From Cryptomeria japonica (taxonomy: Eukaryota; Streptophyta; Pinopsida; Cupressales; Cupressaceae): DNA of 64,000 nucleotides. The notes under the pieces were generated by a model that saw only the letters and a program-made list of their open reading frames with translations, was not told the DNA's origin and did not search any database. The stretch's first letter is position 1, and every line of letters starts with the position of its first letter. Position numbers and translations under genes: made by a program. Of the stretch, positions 21,760 through 34,500 are shown one piece after another. The stretch covers positions 192,407,619 through 192,471,618 of the forward strand of contig NC_081410.1 of assembly GCF_030272615.1 (NCBI RefSeq), read 5' to 3'.

Positions 21760-24700
21760 TCATGTCACCTCTTGAGGAATCAGTGTTGGATCAATCCCAA
21801 GGTTTTGAAACTATGACTCCATCACCCATGTAGCCTCAGAATCATTCATACCCTACCATTTAATGAGGTGCTCCTAGTAGGCTTGATGCCTAGTCTTCTT
21901 GGCAATTCTTGAACTCAACACCTTCTCAGCCTTAGGAGTAGGCTTGGCTGGTAACTGAAGATTATGTGCATCATCTGAAACCTTTGAGTGACTACATTTT
22001 TCACCTTGGACTGGCCCCTTGTATGCAACCAAGTCTTCTATGTTATAAACCAGTGACAAACCTATGTCACTAGGTAGATCCACCTTGTATGCATTTTCAC
22101 CATACTTGGATAGAATGGTTCATGGACCTATCCTTCTCATTTGTAGCTTGTTTGGCACTCCTTGTTGTAGCCTTTCTTTGTTCAAGTGCACCATCACAAG
22201 ATCTTCCACTTGAAATTGTAGATTTCTTCTCTTTTCATCAACTTTTTGTTTGATTTTGCTTGTGTTCTCCTTCAAAGCTTGCCTAACTGATTCATGGACC
22301 TCTTTCATGGACTAAGCAAAGTCCCTTGCATATCCACTTCTAATTTCTGCACTTCCTAAATCCATTAACTCAAAAATGCCTCTTGGGTGCACACCATAGA
22401 CTACTTCAAAAGGGCTCTTACCGGTAGTCCTATTTATGGTGTCATTGTATGCATATTCTGATTGAGAAAGTACTTGATCCCATGAATTCCCATACTCCTT
22501 GGTAAGGCACCTCAATAAGTTTCCCAAACTTCTATTCACCACTTCGGTCTACCCATCTATTTGAGGATGGTAGGCTAATCTAAAAGAGAGATTTGTGCCA
22601 AGCTTTTTCCATAATGTTTTTCAAAAATGACTCATAAATTTAGAGTCCCTATCTGAAACTATACTCAATGGTAAACCATGTATCCTTAGTATTTCATTAA
22701 AGAACAACTGAGCTATGTGACATGCATCATGAGTGGTCTTACAGGGCACAAAATGAGCCATTTTGCTAAATCTGTCCACAATGACATAAATGCTGTCATA
22801 TCCTTGCTTTGTCTTTGGAAAACCTACCACAAAATCCATGCTAATGCATTCCCAAGGTCTACTTGGTATGGGAAGAGGTTGATACAAACTGACATTTGTT
22901 GAAGTACCCTTAGCTTTTTGGCAAACTATGCAAGTCTCCACATACCTTTTCACATCTTGATTCAGCCTTGGCCAATAATAGAATCTCTGAACCAACTCTT
23001 GAATCTTATTGACTCCAAAATGACCACTAAGGCTGCCATTGTGTTTCTCTTGTATAAGGTTTTCCCTCATTGAGCCTTTAGGCACACAAAGTTGTCCACC
23101 TTTGAACAATAGCCCATTTTGTAAAGTAAAATCTAAGTATTCACTATGGAAATGATTTTGATACTCCTTGCATACTTGGTAGGCACTTGAGAAGTCTTCA
23201 TCCTCTACATACAAATCTTTAAAACTATCCACACCTATGATTCTCAACTGGATTTCTTGGACTGTCAAGAGCCTTCTACTTAGTGCATCAGCTACCCAGT
23301 TTTGTAGCCCTTTCTTGTGCTTAATGGTGAATGTATAGGCCTGCATATATTCCACCCATTTTATGTGTTTGTGGCTGAGTTTGTCTTGGGAATTCAGAAA
23401 ACTCAATGCTTGGTAATCTATGTACACCACAAATTATTTGGGGAAGAGGTAGTGTCTCCATTTTCTCAATGCTTGCACTAAAGCATACAACTCAAGGTCA
23501 TAAGAGGAGTATTTCCTCTTGGCATCACTTAGCTTCTCACTATGGAAGGTTACTGGTCTTCTTTCTTGGCTTAGGACAACACCTACTACAATATTGCTTG
23601 CATCACACTCCACAATGAAGAGTTTCTCAAAACTAGGCAACACTAGCACCGATTGAGTAGCTATCTTCTCCTTCAAGGTTTCAAAACCTTTGTTTGCTGC
23701 CTCACTCCATTTAAATTTTGCTTTCATTCCACCTCTAATGGTGTCTAACTTTGGTGCACATATAGAACTAAACTACCATATGAATTTCCTGTAGTATTGA
23801 GCTAGCCCATGGAAGCTTTTCACCTCTGTTGCCGACTTGGGAGTAGGCCAATTTACTACGGCTTCAACCTTGCTGGGATCGATCTTTAGGTTTCCTTGTG
23901 ACATTACAAAACCAAGTTAAACCAACTCCTGGTTGACAAACTCACACTTATCCAAGTTCATGATTAGTTTTTCATCATACAATCTTTGTAATACATCTTG
24001 CAAGTGACAAATATGTGCTACTCTATCTTTACTGAAAATGAGAATATCATCAAGATATACTACCACAAATTTACCTATGAAGTCCTTCATCACCTCATTC
24101 ATGAGTCTCATGAAGGTTCTTGGAGCATTGGATAAGCCAAATGGCATTACAAGCCACTCATAAAGGCCTTCAATAGTCTTAAATGCAGTCTTCCATTCAT
24201 CACCCTCCTTAATTCTAATTTGGTGATAGCCACTCTTAAGGTCAATCTTGGTAAAGTACTTGGCTTCCCCTAAACAATCCATTAGGTCTTCTATTCTAGG
24301 AATAGGGAACCTATATCTAATGGTGATCCTATTTATGGTTCTAGAATCAATGCACAATCTCCAAGTTCCACCTTTTTTTGGTGCCAACATAGTAGGGACA
24401 ACACAAGGGCTAATACTCTTTCTAATTAGGCCTTGGTCTAAGATCTCTTGGATTTGCTTGGCAATTTCAACGTTTTGTTGAGGAGTCATTTTGTAGGATA
24501 CTTTATTAGGCAAGGATGCTTCGGGAATGAAGTCTATTTGATGGCTTATGGCTCTTTTAGGAGGTAAAGTGGCTGATTGCCCATCACTTACTATGCCTTT
24601 GAATTTCTTCAACAAATCTTGCTCTTCTTTTGGTAAATCTTGTTGCTCTTTCTTGTCTTCCTCTTTAGGATTCATCATTAGTGAAAACCCTACACCTTCA

Positions 24701-25200
24701 CCTTCCTCAAGTATCTTCAAGAAATTTTTTTCACTCACCAAGAGAACATTAGGTCTTGCTGCCCTTTTTTCACCTTCCTCAAGGATAGAGTGAATCTTGA
24801 ATGTGACTCCATCTTTCTTGAATGAGTATGCATTCTTGGCTCCATCATGGATAGCTTGTCTATCAAATTACCATGGCCTTCCTAATAGGAGATGGCATGC
24901 ATCCATGGGTAGTACATCACACAACACCTTGTCCTTATACCTCCCAATGGTAAAATCCACCCATGCTTTCTCATTGACTAGAACATGTTGGCCTTTGTTC
25001 AACCAAGTGACTCTATAGGGATTGTTGTGAGGTATTCTTTACAATTTGAGCTTGCTCACTACCTCTTCTGATACAATATTGTCTGTAGACCCTGAATCTA
25101 TTATCACCTTGCACACCTTATCCATAATCTCGCATTTGATTCTAAATAAAGACTTCTTTGGCTAGGCTCTCCTTTAACCAGTTCCTTGATCAAGGTTCTC
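21760..25200 (-). pseudogene. Gypsy pol of L: protease-RT-RNase H-integrase-chromodomain
   Basis: Protease core VIIDSGSTDNIV is at about 25075-25110. RT spans about 24500-23930, with RLCIDSRTINR, SGYHQIR and the catalytic YLDDIL near 24050. RNase H is at about 23650-23290 (IVECDASN; VADALSRR). The integrase has an H2C2 finger (GHFGVNKIQ...CIVCQKAK, 23030-22905) and a D,D,E core: MDFVVGF near 22840, IVSDRDSKF near 22650, TEVVNRSLG near 22540. A chromodomain-like tail lies at 21910-21790 (HLIKW...SEATWVME). All of it is in one frame with several stops, for example at 22621, 22312, 22120, 21874 and in the tail. That frame differs from the gag frame, and the 25120-25240 link is frame-scrambled. 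Inactive as it stands. Confidence 0.9.
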
Positions 25201-25243
25201 CTTATCATCCAATTGTCACCCGCTTTTGACTCTAACGCAACTT

Positions 25244-26371
25244 CTAACATTTTGTTGCTTGAAGATAGTTCACTCTTCTTTCACTACCTTGTGATGATGA
25301 CCCCTTCTTTGGACACCTATATGCTAGATGGCCAAGTTGGTTGCAATGGTAACACTTCACAATTGCAAAATATGAGGAACCTCTACCTTGTTCACTAGAT
25401 CTTCCTCTAAAACCATTGTTTGATCCCCTTCCCCTATTGAATCCTCCTCTACTCATGCCACTCTCTTGCTGCTCTGTGAATTTGGACTCACCTTGTGTTC
25501 TTTGCTCACTACTTCTTCCTCCAAAGCCTCCCCTATGGCCTCTATTGTCTTTTCATCTACCCCTGCCCCTATTGCTCCTCGTATCATGTTTTCTTTTTAG
25601 TTTTTCCTCAACCTTAGAAAGTTGGAAGGTTTTATGGACTGTTTTTGGCCTCATTAAACTAATTTCTTCTTGGATGTTCCACCGTAGACCATTCAGGTAC
25701 CTAGCAACCTTGAGAATCTCTTCTTCAACCACATGAGATCTAAGGCTAAGTTTGTTAAACTCCTCTGTGTAGCTACTGACATAAAGGTCTTTTTGTCTAA
25801 GTTTTTGTCTCTGTACTTCATAATCCTCAGGGAGATATACTTCTTTAATCTTGACTAACATCCCTTTCCAAGAAGAGATGGGTGCTTTTCCCATTTTCTT
25901 TCTCTCATCTTGCACAAATTGCCACCATGTGAGAGCAGCTCCTCTCATCCTGGACTTGGCTAATCTAACTCTCTGAGCTTCAGTTATACCTTCACATTCA
26001 AAGTGGTTCTCCATACCTTCTATCCATTCTAGGACCACTTTTGCTTCCATCTTACCAGTGAACAATGGTAATCCTTCTAGTGATTTACCACTCAAACCTT
26101 TCAATGCTTTCAGGAAAGGTTCTTTCTCTAGGATAGGATCTGGTTTAGGCACCCTATGTATCTCCAACACTTCTTTACCCTTCCCTTATGCTCCTTCAAC
26201 TTTTACTAGCACTTCATCAGCCTTGGTTTCAATTGCACCAAGTTTACTCTCCAATTCAATCAACTTCTCTCTCAGGACCCTATTCCCTTCCTCCTGATCA
26301 TCCACTTTCATTTCCAACTCTACATTGGTCACCATGTTGTCTCCAACTGACTCTCCTAATAATAAGGACAT
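25244..26371 (-). pseudogene. Gypsy gag of L
   Basis: The start is chosen at MSLLLGESVGDN (26371). It is one frame of 376 codons with internal stops at 26186 (TAA) and 25553 (TGA). The N-terminal third is a short coiled coil (VLREKLIELESKLGAIE). The middle is the retrotransposon gag domain (LWTxG-like: AALTWWQFVQDE, LPEDYEVQRQKLRQ). The C-terminus is Arg/Gly/Ser-rich with a CCHC knuckle (CYHCNQLGHLAYRC, about 25325-25290). Confidence 0.88.
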
Positions 26372-26395
26372 CAACCTTGCTAGCCCAAATCTAGT

Positions 26396-26411
26396 AGGCT
26401 CTAATACCAAT
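26396..26411 (-). other. Primer-binding site of L (initiator Met tRNA type)
   Basis: On the minus strand, after the LTR end CCTATCA, it reads ATTGGTATTAGAGCCT, one or two changes from the initiator-Met standard TGGTATCAGAGC. Confidence 0.75.
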
Positions 26412-26412
26412 T

Positions 26413-28035
26413 TGATAGGGTTCACCTAGCCTGCTCAACACTTCTCTAAGTTGATGTTGCTCAATTTCAGCAACTCATCTGGCCTAGTTGCATTGTATAC
26501 CTACAAGTCCTTCTCAATCTCTTCTAGGGCTTTCTCTCACTCACTCCAAGGTATTTTCTTCAAGTGTCCTTGCTAGGAACCCTACCAACTTGTTATGTTT
26601 CCCATTTGCTCAATGATGGCTTCTTGACTCAAATTCTTCAAACTACCCTCCAATGGTCTTAAGATGTTGCAGAGGTGTAGAGGGTTCTTCTTTCATGTTT
26701 TATATGGTTTCAAGGGCCATTTTTGGTTTGCAACCCAAAGGTTTCTTACTGATTTCAAAAATTGGTCTAGGAAGGGCTACAAGGAAAAGAGCCCCAATTA
26801 CGCCTCCTATAACTGGTTTTCGAGGGCTTGGAGGAAAATGATTCAAATAACCCCCCAAAAAGTTTATCTTTTCTTCAATGACACACCCAACCCTCAAATT
26901 ATTTTTTGATTTAAGGTCCTAGACTGTCTGTACAAGGTATGGACCCCAAAATGAGGGTTTGTAGGGTTTTTAAGGCCTTTAACTGATAATGAGTAAACTG
27001 GTTGGGGTTTTACTATCAAAAGGCATTTTCAAAGCTCCTCCTTATGTATTCAAGTCTACCCAAACCCCATGGACCCTTCCAAACTTTGAAATGGTGATCT
27101 TTCTTTCACCCCCGCACTTTATACCACTTTTTCACCTCTTTTTCTCTAGCTGGGTTGCTCCTGGACTCGCCTAGAATGAGGTGATAGTCATGTCAAAACA
27201 CTTCTCTAGCACTTGAACCTGTATTTGTAGAATGTACAGGTGGTTGCCAACCATTTCCCAACTAGCTGTGATGGTAGCACGTGTGGGACTCATGGGACAA
27301 CCATATTTACAAGGAAATTGCTAATTACAAGCCAAAACTAGCTACTTGTGAATCAAATCCCTTAAACAGAAGTAAATACTAAATACAAAGTTTGAAAATG
27401 GAAATTATACCCTTCAACACACTACTAAACCTCAATCCATCATTGGATTCATGTATTCAATCCATTAAACCCTTAAAGATTGCAAAAATTGACAAAAACA
27501 ATGAAAAGTACAATCCAAAATCTTGTATTTTGAGTATTGCTTCCAAAATACAAGTACACCAACCTTGGTAAACATGTAAGAGAGGGTTTTTATAGCCTTC
27601 CCACATGTGGAGTCCTTCCATGGCATTGAGAAAGCCCTAGCTTCAACGTTGAAGCTATTTCAGGACAAAAAGTTGTCATGACAACTTTTTTGCAACTTTG
27701 TGTTTTTTCCACTTCTAGCCTCTCCAACTCATGAGACCTGTTCTAAATCATCACATATGGCATTTCAAACATTCCTAAGACCTATTTATCCCTCTCAAAT
27801 TATTTTACCAAATTTTGACACCTTTGACCAACAAAAAGGCCAAAAACCTACTCAAACACACTATTTACACAAAAATGCAAACCTAAGTAAAATGAACTCA
27901 ATCTAGGCCTACATTGACACCAAATACTCACTCTTGGACCCTCCTGGAGTCCTTATTCACTACTAACTTGGCTAGGGTCAGTACAAGCCAAAATTTACAA
28001 AACAAGAAAGGTAGGACCTAGGTGCTCCTGAACCA
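26413..28035 (-). repeat. 5' LTR of L (complete, 1.62 kb)
   Basis: It runs from TGATAGGGTTCACC to CTCCTGAACCA on the plus strand. It is the intact reference for the split copy at 6504-6957 plus 20764-21739. Bases 26866-27057 have no counterpart in the split copy. Confidence 0.85.
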
Positions 28036-28040
28036 GTAGG
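28036..28040. repeat. Target-site duplication of L (right), GTAGG
   Basis: It pairs with GCAGG at 6499-6503, 4 of 5 identical. Confidence 0.6.
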
Positions 28041-28433
28041 TACCAGACATCAACTCCACCTGGCTTCACAAGTTTGAGCGTGTCTTTAGTTACATTGGCT
28101 TAAGTGGTTTGGAGATGGCATGAGTTCCCCTCACATACTATAGGTCTAAGCTGTTCACTGTGAGTAGTCAGCATCTTGGCATAATTCACCATGTCAGTTA
28201 GTAAGATAGGTCTTTTGGTATTGTGAGTCCAATTTATGCAGGTTGATTTACTTGTTTATGTTAGAGTAATTATGTGGTTCTTGATGTGTAGTTTTATATT
28301 TGGTAATGTTTAGTTTAATGTATTTAATTTATAAGTTTTGAATATTTAATTATTTGATATTTATATTTATTTGATAATTAATGTTTATTGATTTTATGAT
28401 TATTTAATATTTGAACTAAACTTTACCAAATTT
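28041..28433. repeat. Element E1, right part (truncated)
   Basis: It continues E1 after L. 'ACTCCACCTGGCTTCACAAG' resembles 'ACTCCACCTAGTTTCACAGG' in E2 at about 31971. It then becomes A/T-rich and is cut off by the right R LTR, so the second half of this long LTR is missing. Confidence 0.5.
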
Positions 28434-31061
28434 TGCACATGCCAAATTTAGTGCCCTAATGAAGCCTTTCATTCATTCATTTTGAAAAGGTTAAATCATG
28501 AACGAGAAATCAGAAATGGACTATTTTTGTCTAACTTGTTTGCTTCATGTGCAGATACAGGAAAAGTGAGACAACATGTGGGTTAAAATGTGGCTCCCAT
28601 GAGGTTTGAGCTCAGCATGTTGTAGATCACAAAGATATTTATGCTTCGTTGTAGATGAAATGTCGTGGCTATTAAAACCTTTAGGCAAATTCATTTGGCA
28701 AGTGTATCACCAAATCCCTTGCGTGGCTAATGTAAGGCCAAAAGAAACTCAAAGCAAATGCAATTGGCCTATGTAAAGTTTTTTTACTTGGGCGCCAAAG
28801 AGGGTTTTAAAATTCCAAAGACCTTCCAAGTGGTTTCAGTCGCCATACAAGAAGACCATTTATCCCACATTGGCCGCGCGAAGGGAGTTTATCACATTTA
28901 AATATAAGAACACATATAACTATAGTGTCAAAGCTTATGAGCTTTTGACAAGAAGTGGCTCATGGCCCAGTGGACCCCACGTGCATGCGCATCTTAAGGT
29001 GTACAAATTTTGTGATGGTTGGTGGGAAGAGGTTAAAGGTTGAGCAAGTAAGGAAGATCGGATGCAAATCACGGTGATCCAATGACTGTCGCTATGTCGT
29101 GATGGTTAATGCTCGTTGGTTATCCTCTGCGACATAGCAAATGGTGACATGGTAGTTGAGGTGGCCGTCCAGGTGGGCTCAAAGCGAGCCAGTGGTTGAC
29201 ATGTGGTGACATTGTGGAATAAGAGAGACCTGCTCAGAGAGATTAACCAACAAGCAAATTAGAAAGATTGAACGGTGATCAAGAAAGATCTGACGACCGT
29301 TGCTATGTCACGATTGGAAGATGATTGCTAAATACTCACTATGACTTGGTGACAAAGCATGTGCAGAAAAGGTGAGTTCCCAAGTGAGATAAAGGTCGTG
29401 CAAGTCCTAAAGATCCAATGGTTGTCGCTAAGGTGCAAGGAAAAGTTGCATGCCTAGTTATCGCTGCGACTTAGGGACAAGGTGCGTCCAGTTCCAGTGG
29501 CAGTTAAGATGGCAGTCCAGATGGCAGACAAGGTGGACCCACGAACCAACCAGGAAGTGACACCTAGCAGGCCTGACAGATGGGGAGAGCGGCTAAGGTG
29601 AGTCAAAGGCTGATCAGATCATAGTTGATCGATGATAATCAGAGAAGATCCGATGGTAGTCGCCAAGTCATGGTGGGAAACTACTCGTTAGGATTTCCAT
29701 CACGACCCAGTGACTGAGGATGGAACTTTCATCGGCCATCAGAATAACATGTTTGGGGCCATGCCAAGAACTTGATAAGGAAGCATTCAGTTGGGAATGC
29801 ATCATTGACCATCAGAATAAGTGTTTCAATGCTAATCCGATGACCCGATGGAGAAACCATTGAGGGAGTGCATAGTTTGGAAAATGTCATCAGACATTGG
29901 AGTAAGTATTTCGATGCTACTCCAATGACCCAATAGAAAAGTAGGTAAAATGCACGCATATCATCAACCACTAGAATAAGTGTTTCAGTGCTAACTTGAT
30001 GACCCGATGAAGAAAGTAATGCTAGTTATATTCAAAAGCCGAAAGTGGTGGTAGGCAAGGTAGAGTCTAGGGATCCATGCAAAATAAGAAGAAGTCATCA
30101 GGTAGTTTGCGATCCATGCAAAATAAGAAGAAGTCATCCAGTTAATGTAGGCAGTTATTAAGCTCAGAGCAAAGTTTGCATGATTTTTTCTCATGATCTT
30201 GTGGTGATAAGGCTTGATTTTGAGTGCCACATGGGTCAACCTTTAGTTGACTAAGAATTTGAACTGAATTACCCACTTGAGAGAAAGTTTGCATGAGTTC
30301 TTTTTACATGTTTTGTATCCTATTTTGGTGGTTTTTATTTATACATGAGGATTAATTTTTAGAAAAGATATTTTTTTAGTGTGACTTCATCTTCACTCAT
30401 TTTTGAGTTATCTATCCTCTACCTTTTGGAAGGTTTTTGTATAAAGGGAATTTTTTTTATCTTTCTTCTCTAGTTCTTGATCATTCTCTTGCTGGTTTTA
30501 GCAGAGAATACATTCTTGTAGCTCATTTGCAATTTTATGATGGAATTCTGAATAAAAATTGTCAGCTTATGCCTTATGTCTTTACAGTTCATTTTCTTAT
30601 TCATGAATGAGAGATAGTTTATTGTGTTATTGTATAAATAACCTTTAAATTTTCTATCTCATTTATAAGTCACAGGTTGTGCATTGTGATAAATTGTCTC
30701 ATTTGATTGATTGTGCAAGTTTTCTTTCCCTTCAATTTCTTGAAGTTTAAATCCTTTGCATGAAATTTTTATGTGTTATGAACCAGAAGTCTATTTGTGC
30801 AGATTGGTGTTTTTAGGAGTGTATTTATGTCATCTTGAGATATCTTATTAATTCTTCACTTTGGTTTAGTATTCACAAAGTCTTTCTAGTTTCATTTTTA
30901 ACTTTTTCCTATCCCTTTTCTCGGTAAAGATTTAGAGTTATTCACAAGGAACCAACCCTTCTTCTGGAGGTTAATTCTCACTATAGGCAACCCATAGGCC
31001 TGAGAATTATCCCATGTGTCACCAAGTTGCTTGAGCTTTGAACTTGTGCATTATAGGTGCA
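28434..31061. repeat. Right LTR of element R
   Basis: It is collinear with 3346-5947 and runs from TGCACATGCC to ATAGGTGCA. It joins copia RT sequence at 31062 (CTCTTTATGGACTAAAAC). Confidence 0.7.
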
Positions 31062-31554
31062 ATCTCTTTATGGACTAAAACAAGCTTCTAGAGCCTGGTA
31101 TGCTAGATTAGATAAATACTTGTTGAAATTGGGATTTACTAAAGGTGTTGCTAATAGTAATTTGTATTTCAAGATTGAAAATGATAACATCCGAACTGTT
31201 GAAGTCTTTGTTGATGATATTATCTTTGGTGGTGATGATGAATTGAGCATGAAGTTTGTTGGTGATATGCAAAAAGAATTTGAAATGCCTATGATTGGTG
31301 AGATGAAATTTTTCTTAGGTTTGTAGATTGCACAAACAAGAAAAGGTATATTCATATCTCAAACTAAGTATGTGAAGGAATTGCTGAAGAATTTTGGGTT
31401 AGATGACTCCAAACCATTTGGAACTCCTATGGTGACTCGTTGTAAATTATCTAAAAATGATGAATCTCCAAAAGCTAATCATAGTTTGTATAGATCTATG
31501 GTTGGTGGACTGCTATATCTTACTCAGACTAGTCCTAACATTATGCATGTTATG
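31062..31554 (+). pseudogene. Copia RT, 3' half, of A/C
   Basis: It reads SLYGLKQASRAWYARLDKYL, then the catalytic FVDDIIFGG near 31210, then LGL and a stop at 31324, continuing FGLDDSKPFGTPM to HVM at 31554. The N-terminal half of RT is absent. E2 interrupts at 31555 and reading resumes at 35411 with MCIASRYQANPKES after removal of one duplicated TTATG. Confidence 0.88.
31550..31554. repeat. Target-site duplication of E2 (left), TTATG
   Basis: It is identical to 35406-35410. Confidence 0.85.
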
Positions 31555-34500
31555 TGTAGTACCCCTCCTCGATCAACCTCTTTTGTATGTTTTGAGTTAC
31601 TTCAGTGACTATTTTGTGAAACATTATTGTATTTTGATTCAGATATTATGCATGCTTTTTCTGGAGTTATGGTGTATGATTTTATGTAGTATTTCAGTGC
31701 TTATGATTAATGTTATTTTTATGGATCATTATCATGGATTGACACTTTTCCCTTCTATTGCGATGCATTATTTATATGTGCGTGTTTGCAAGTGTATTGG
31801 GATGCGAGGGGATGATTTTCCTTCACTCACTCCAGTGAGACAGGGAACGTCATGATTCTCCTTCATTGGTGTGTTTACCATGTCTATATATATATTGGTC
31901 TATATGCACATGTGGTTCTTTGGTGCAGGACATTGCAGGTACTAGTATCGGGTAGGTACAGGGTAGTGACTCCACCTAGTTTCACAGGTCTGAGCATGCC
32001 TTATAAATCCGATGGGAGTGGAGGAGATAGTTTTTGTACCCTAGCTTGACCGCAGTTACACTCGTCTGAGTGTTGTCAGTTGGTTGTGTTTTCTCCATTT
32101 GGCTGTTATGCGTGTCATGGTTCCTTGGTTTGGTCATTTGAGAGTCATAATTTGATCTTTCTTGGTTTTGCGTGCTTCTGTTTATTTAAATGGTTATTTA
32201 ATTTAAATGGATGATGTTATCTTGTGTTGGTGTAATCCTTTAATTAATATGCTCTATGATTATTGATTTAATTTAAATTTATGAATTGCTAGATTAAATG
32301 GTTAAATGGCTTAATTTATTGTGTAAAGTTGCATTGATATTTCTGTGAAATAAATAAATTGCCTAGCCATTTAAAAAAAAAGGTAAAATGCTAATGTTGA
32401 AGGAAATGTTTATGGAAAAGGAAATTAATAAAAGCTTTCCCTTTTGCTTTTTCATATTAATTGTTGGAAAGATTATTATTTTTGGAAAAGAAATAAATTT
32501 GATTGCCTTTTTAGTTTTAAAATATTTAAATTTGATTGGATGAAAAACTTTAACCTAGAAGCTTGGGTTAAAAGATATTTTGGGCATCCATCCTAGGCAT
32601 TCACGATAAGAGAAGAAGAGAATTTTTGGAGAGAAAATTCTGGAAAAACTTCCTGAAGGAGCTAGAAATTCGATCTGGTTGCAAGACTAGAGTTTCCTCA
32701 TCCCTTTTGCTTGCTAATTGCTTCAAGGTTGGAGGTTTCTTTCTTGTTTTGAATTTGTTTATAATTTTTAGTTGCTTCCTATGCATGGAAATTTATTCAA
32801 TCTTCCTGTAGATGTTTGTGGAATGTTTGAAATGGAAGAATTAGTGTTTACTCCTATTGGTTTTGTGAAATCTATATCATATGGTTGTATTTAGGAAAGA
32901 AATGGTTCATTTCTCTATCTGCTGTGTGTTTTGTTCTTGGAAATCAATTTAGTGATTTACCTCTTCTTTGAGAAGAAATAATTTTAGATTGGGCTTACCG
33001 GGTGAATCCTTGTTTCTATTTTGCCATGATTTGGCCATCTATTCTTTCCAATGTGTTTATTTCACCATTTACCTTGCTAGTAAACTATTCCTTGAAATTT
33101 TGGAAATTGGCACTGTATGTGTGTGCTCGTGAAATAATTCTGGAAATGCATAGTTTGAAGTGGTAAGTGTGACCGGTTTGAAGTGGTAAGTGTTACCGGT
33201 TCGAAGTGGTAAGTGTTACCGGTTTGAAGTGCTAAGTGTTACTGGTTCGAAGTGGTAAGTGTGACCGGTTTGAAGTGGTAAGTGTTACCGGTTCAAAGTG
33301 GTAAGTGTTACTAGTTTGAAGTGGTAAGTGTTAAGGGTTCAAAGTGGTAAGTGTGACCGGTTTGAAGTGGTAAGTGTTACCGGTTCGAAGTGGTAAGTGT
33401 TACCGGTTCGAAGTGGTAAGTGTTACTAGTTCGAAGTGGTGTGTGACTAGTTCGAAGTGGTAAGTGTTACTAGTTCAAAGTGGTGTGTGACTGGTTCGAA
33501 GTGGTAAGTGTTACCGGTTCGAAGTGGTGTGTGACCGGTTCGAAGTGGTAAGTGTAACCGGTTTGAAGGGATAAGTGTGACCAGTTGGAAGCGGTAGGTG
33601 TTAGTAGTTGGTAGTGGTAGTGTTACCGGTTGGTAGTGGCAGTGTTACCAGTGGTAGCAACACTACCTGTAAGTGGTGTCTGTTGCCTAGCAATAGTACA
33701 ACTGTGGGTTGGTTTGACCCCCACTTAGCTTTGAGCCCTCACAAATCTCCAACCCGGTTTGTGTTAGGAACTTAAATTTTATTAATGAAATGGTTAAAGT
33801 GGTAATGCATGTTGTAATGTGATTTTCATGTGAATTTTATTATGTGGTTAATGAATTTATCAATGAAAATCAAGGCATGAATTAGAGATTCAAATGGGTA
33901 GATTTGGAATATTGATTTGGAAATTGATTAGATGTGACTGCTGGAAAGGAGTGTTTTATTTAATTTTCAATCAATGATGTTGTAATGATGCTGATATTTT
34001 CAAAGATTGTCTGAGTGTGGATTTGATGTATTTAGCTATCCTTGCAAGTGTTTATTGTGATATTTTTGGTATGTGGTTCAGTCATCCTGTGGTGGTGTAA
34101 TTGGTACCTTTGACCAAGTGATATATGATAGCTCCATTGTTTTAACCATGTAGTGTCTTTGCCTTATGGTTAGTCAAGAGTCAGTATGCCCTTGTTTGAC
34201 CACTTGTTTTTGATAGTGGTGTTATGGCTGTCTGCTTTGCCATAGGGTCCTTAGGGAGTGACCATGCTTGTGTAGTGTCCTTTGAGAGAGTGGCTTTCGC
34301 TTGGGGGTTGCACCTAAAGTGGTAGGCATTATGACCCAGCGAAAGTCAGATAATAACTGATAATCTAATGATATGATTAGGTGGGTAGTATCATAACATT
34401 AATAAAGATAAATGTACCTTGTGCATAGGTGAGTGCTAGCACAAGCCTCATAATGTTGCGAGAAGGCATGGAATGGAAAACCAACCACCTTGTCTTCATG

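Larger units (their letters stand above)
6504..28035 (-). mobile_element. Gypsy element L (chromovirus type), minus strand, host of N
   Basis: The LTRs are 26413-28035 (5' by transcription) and a split 3' copy, 6504-6957 plus 20764-21739. The order on the minus strand is LTR, initiator-Met primer site, gag with zinc knuckle, protease, RT, RNase H, integrase with chromodomain-like tail, polypurine tract, LTR. This is the Ty3/gypsy order, and the tail marks a chromovirus. Without N it would be about 7.7 kb. It sits in E1 with GCAGG/GTAGG flanks. Confidence 0.85.
3346..31061. mobile_element. Element R: 2.6 kb LTR pair with gutted interior
   Basis: Two direct repeats of about 2.6 kb (3346-5947 and 28434-31061) flank this block. 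Both start TGCAC and end GTGCA, a 5 bp inverted terminal repeat as expected for LTRs. Only about 50 bp of possible leader survives inside (5948-5997). The rest is E1, L and N. No R coding region remains, so its family is unknown. I see no target duplication (AATTT on the left, ATCTC on the right), and about 1 kb of the host copia is gone, so at least one edge was probably remodelled by deletion. Confidence 0.6.

Noticed and set aside
33153-33655. Possible CRISPR array
   Set aside because: Units are contiguous 23 bp repeats with no unique spacers, in plant retroelement DNA.
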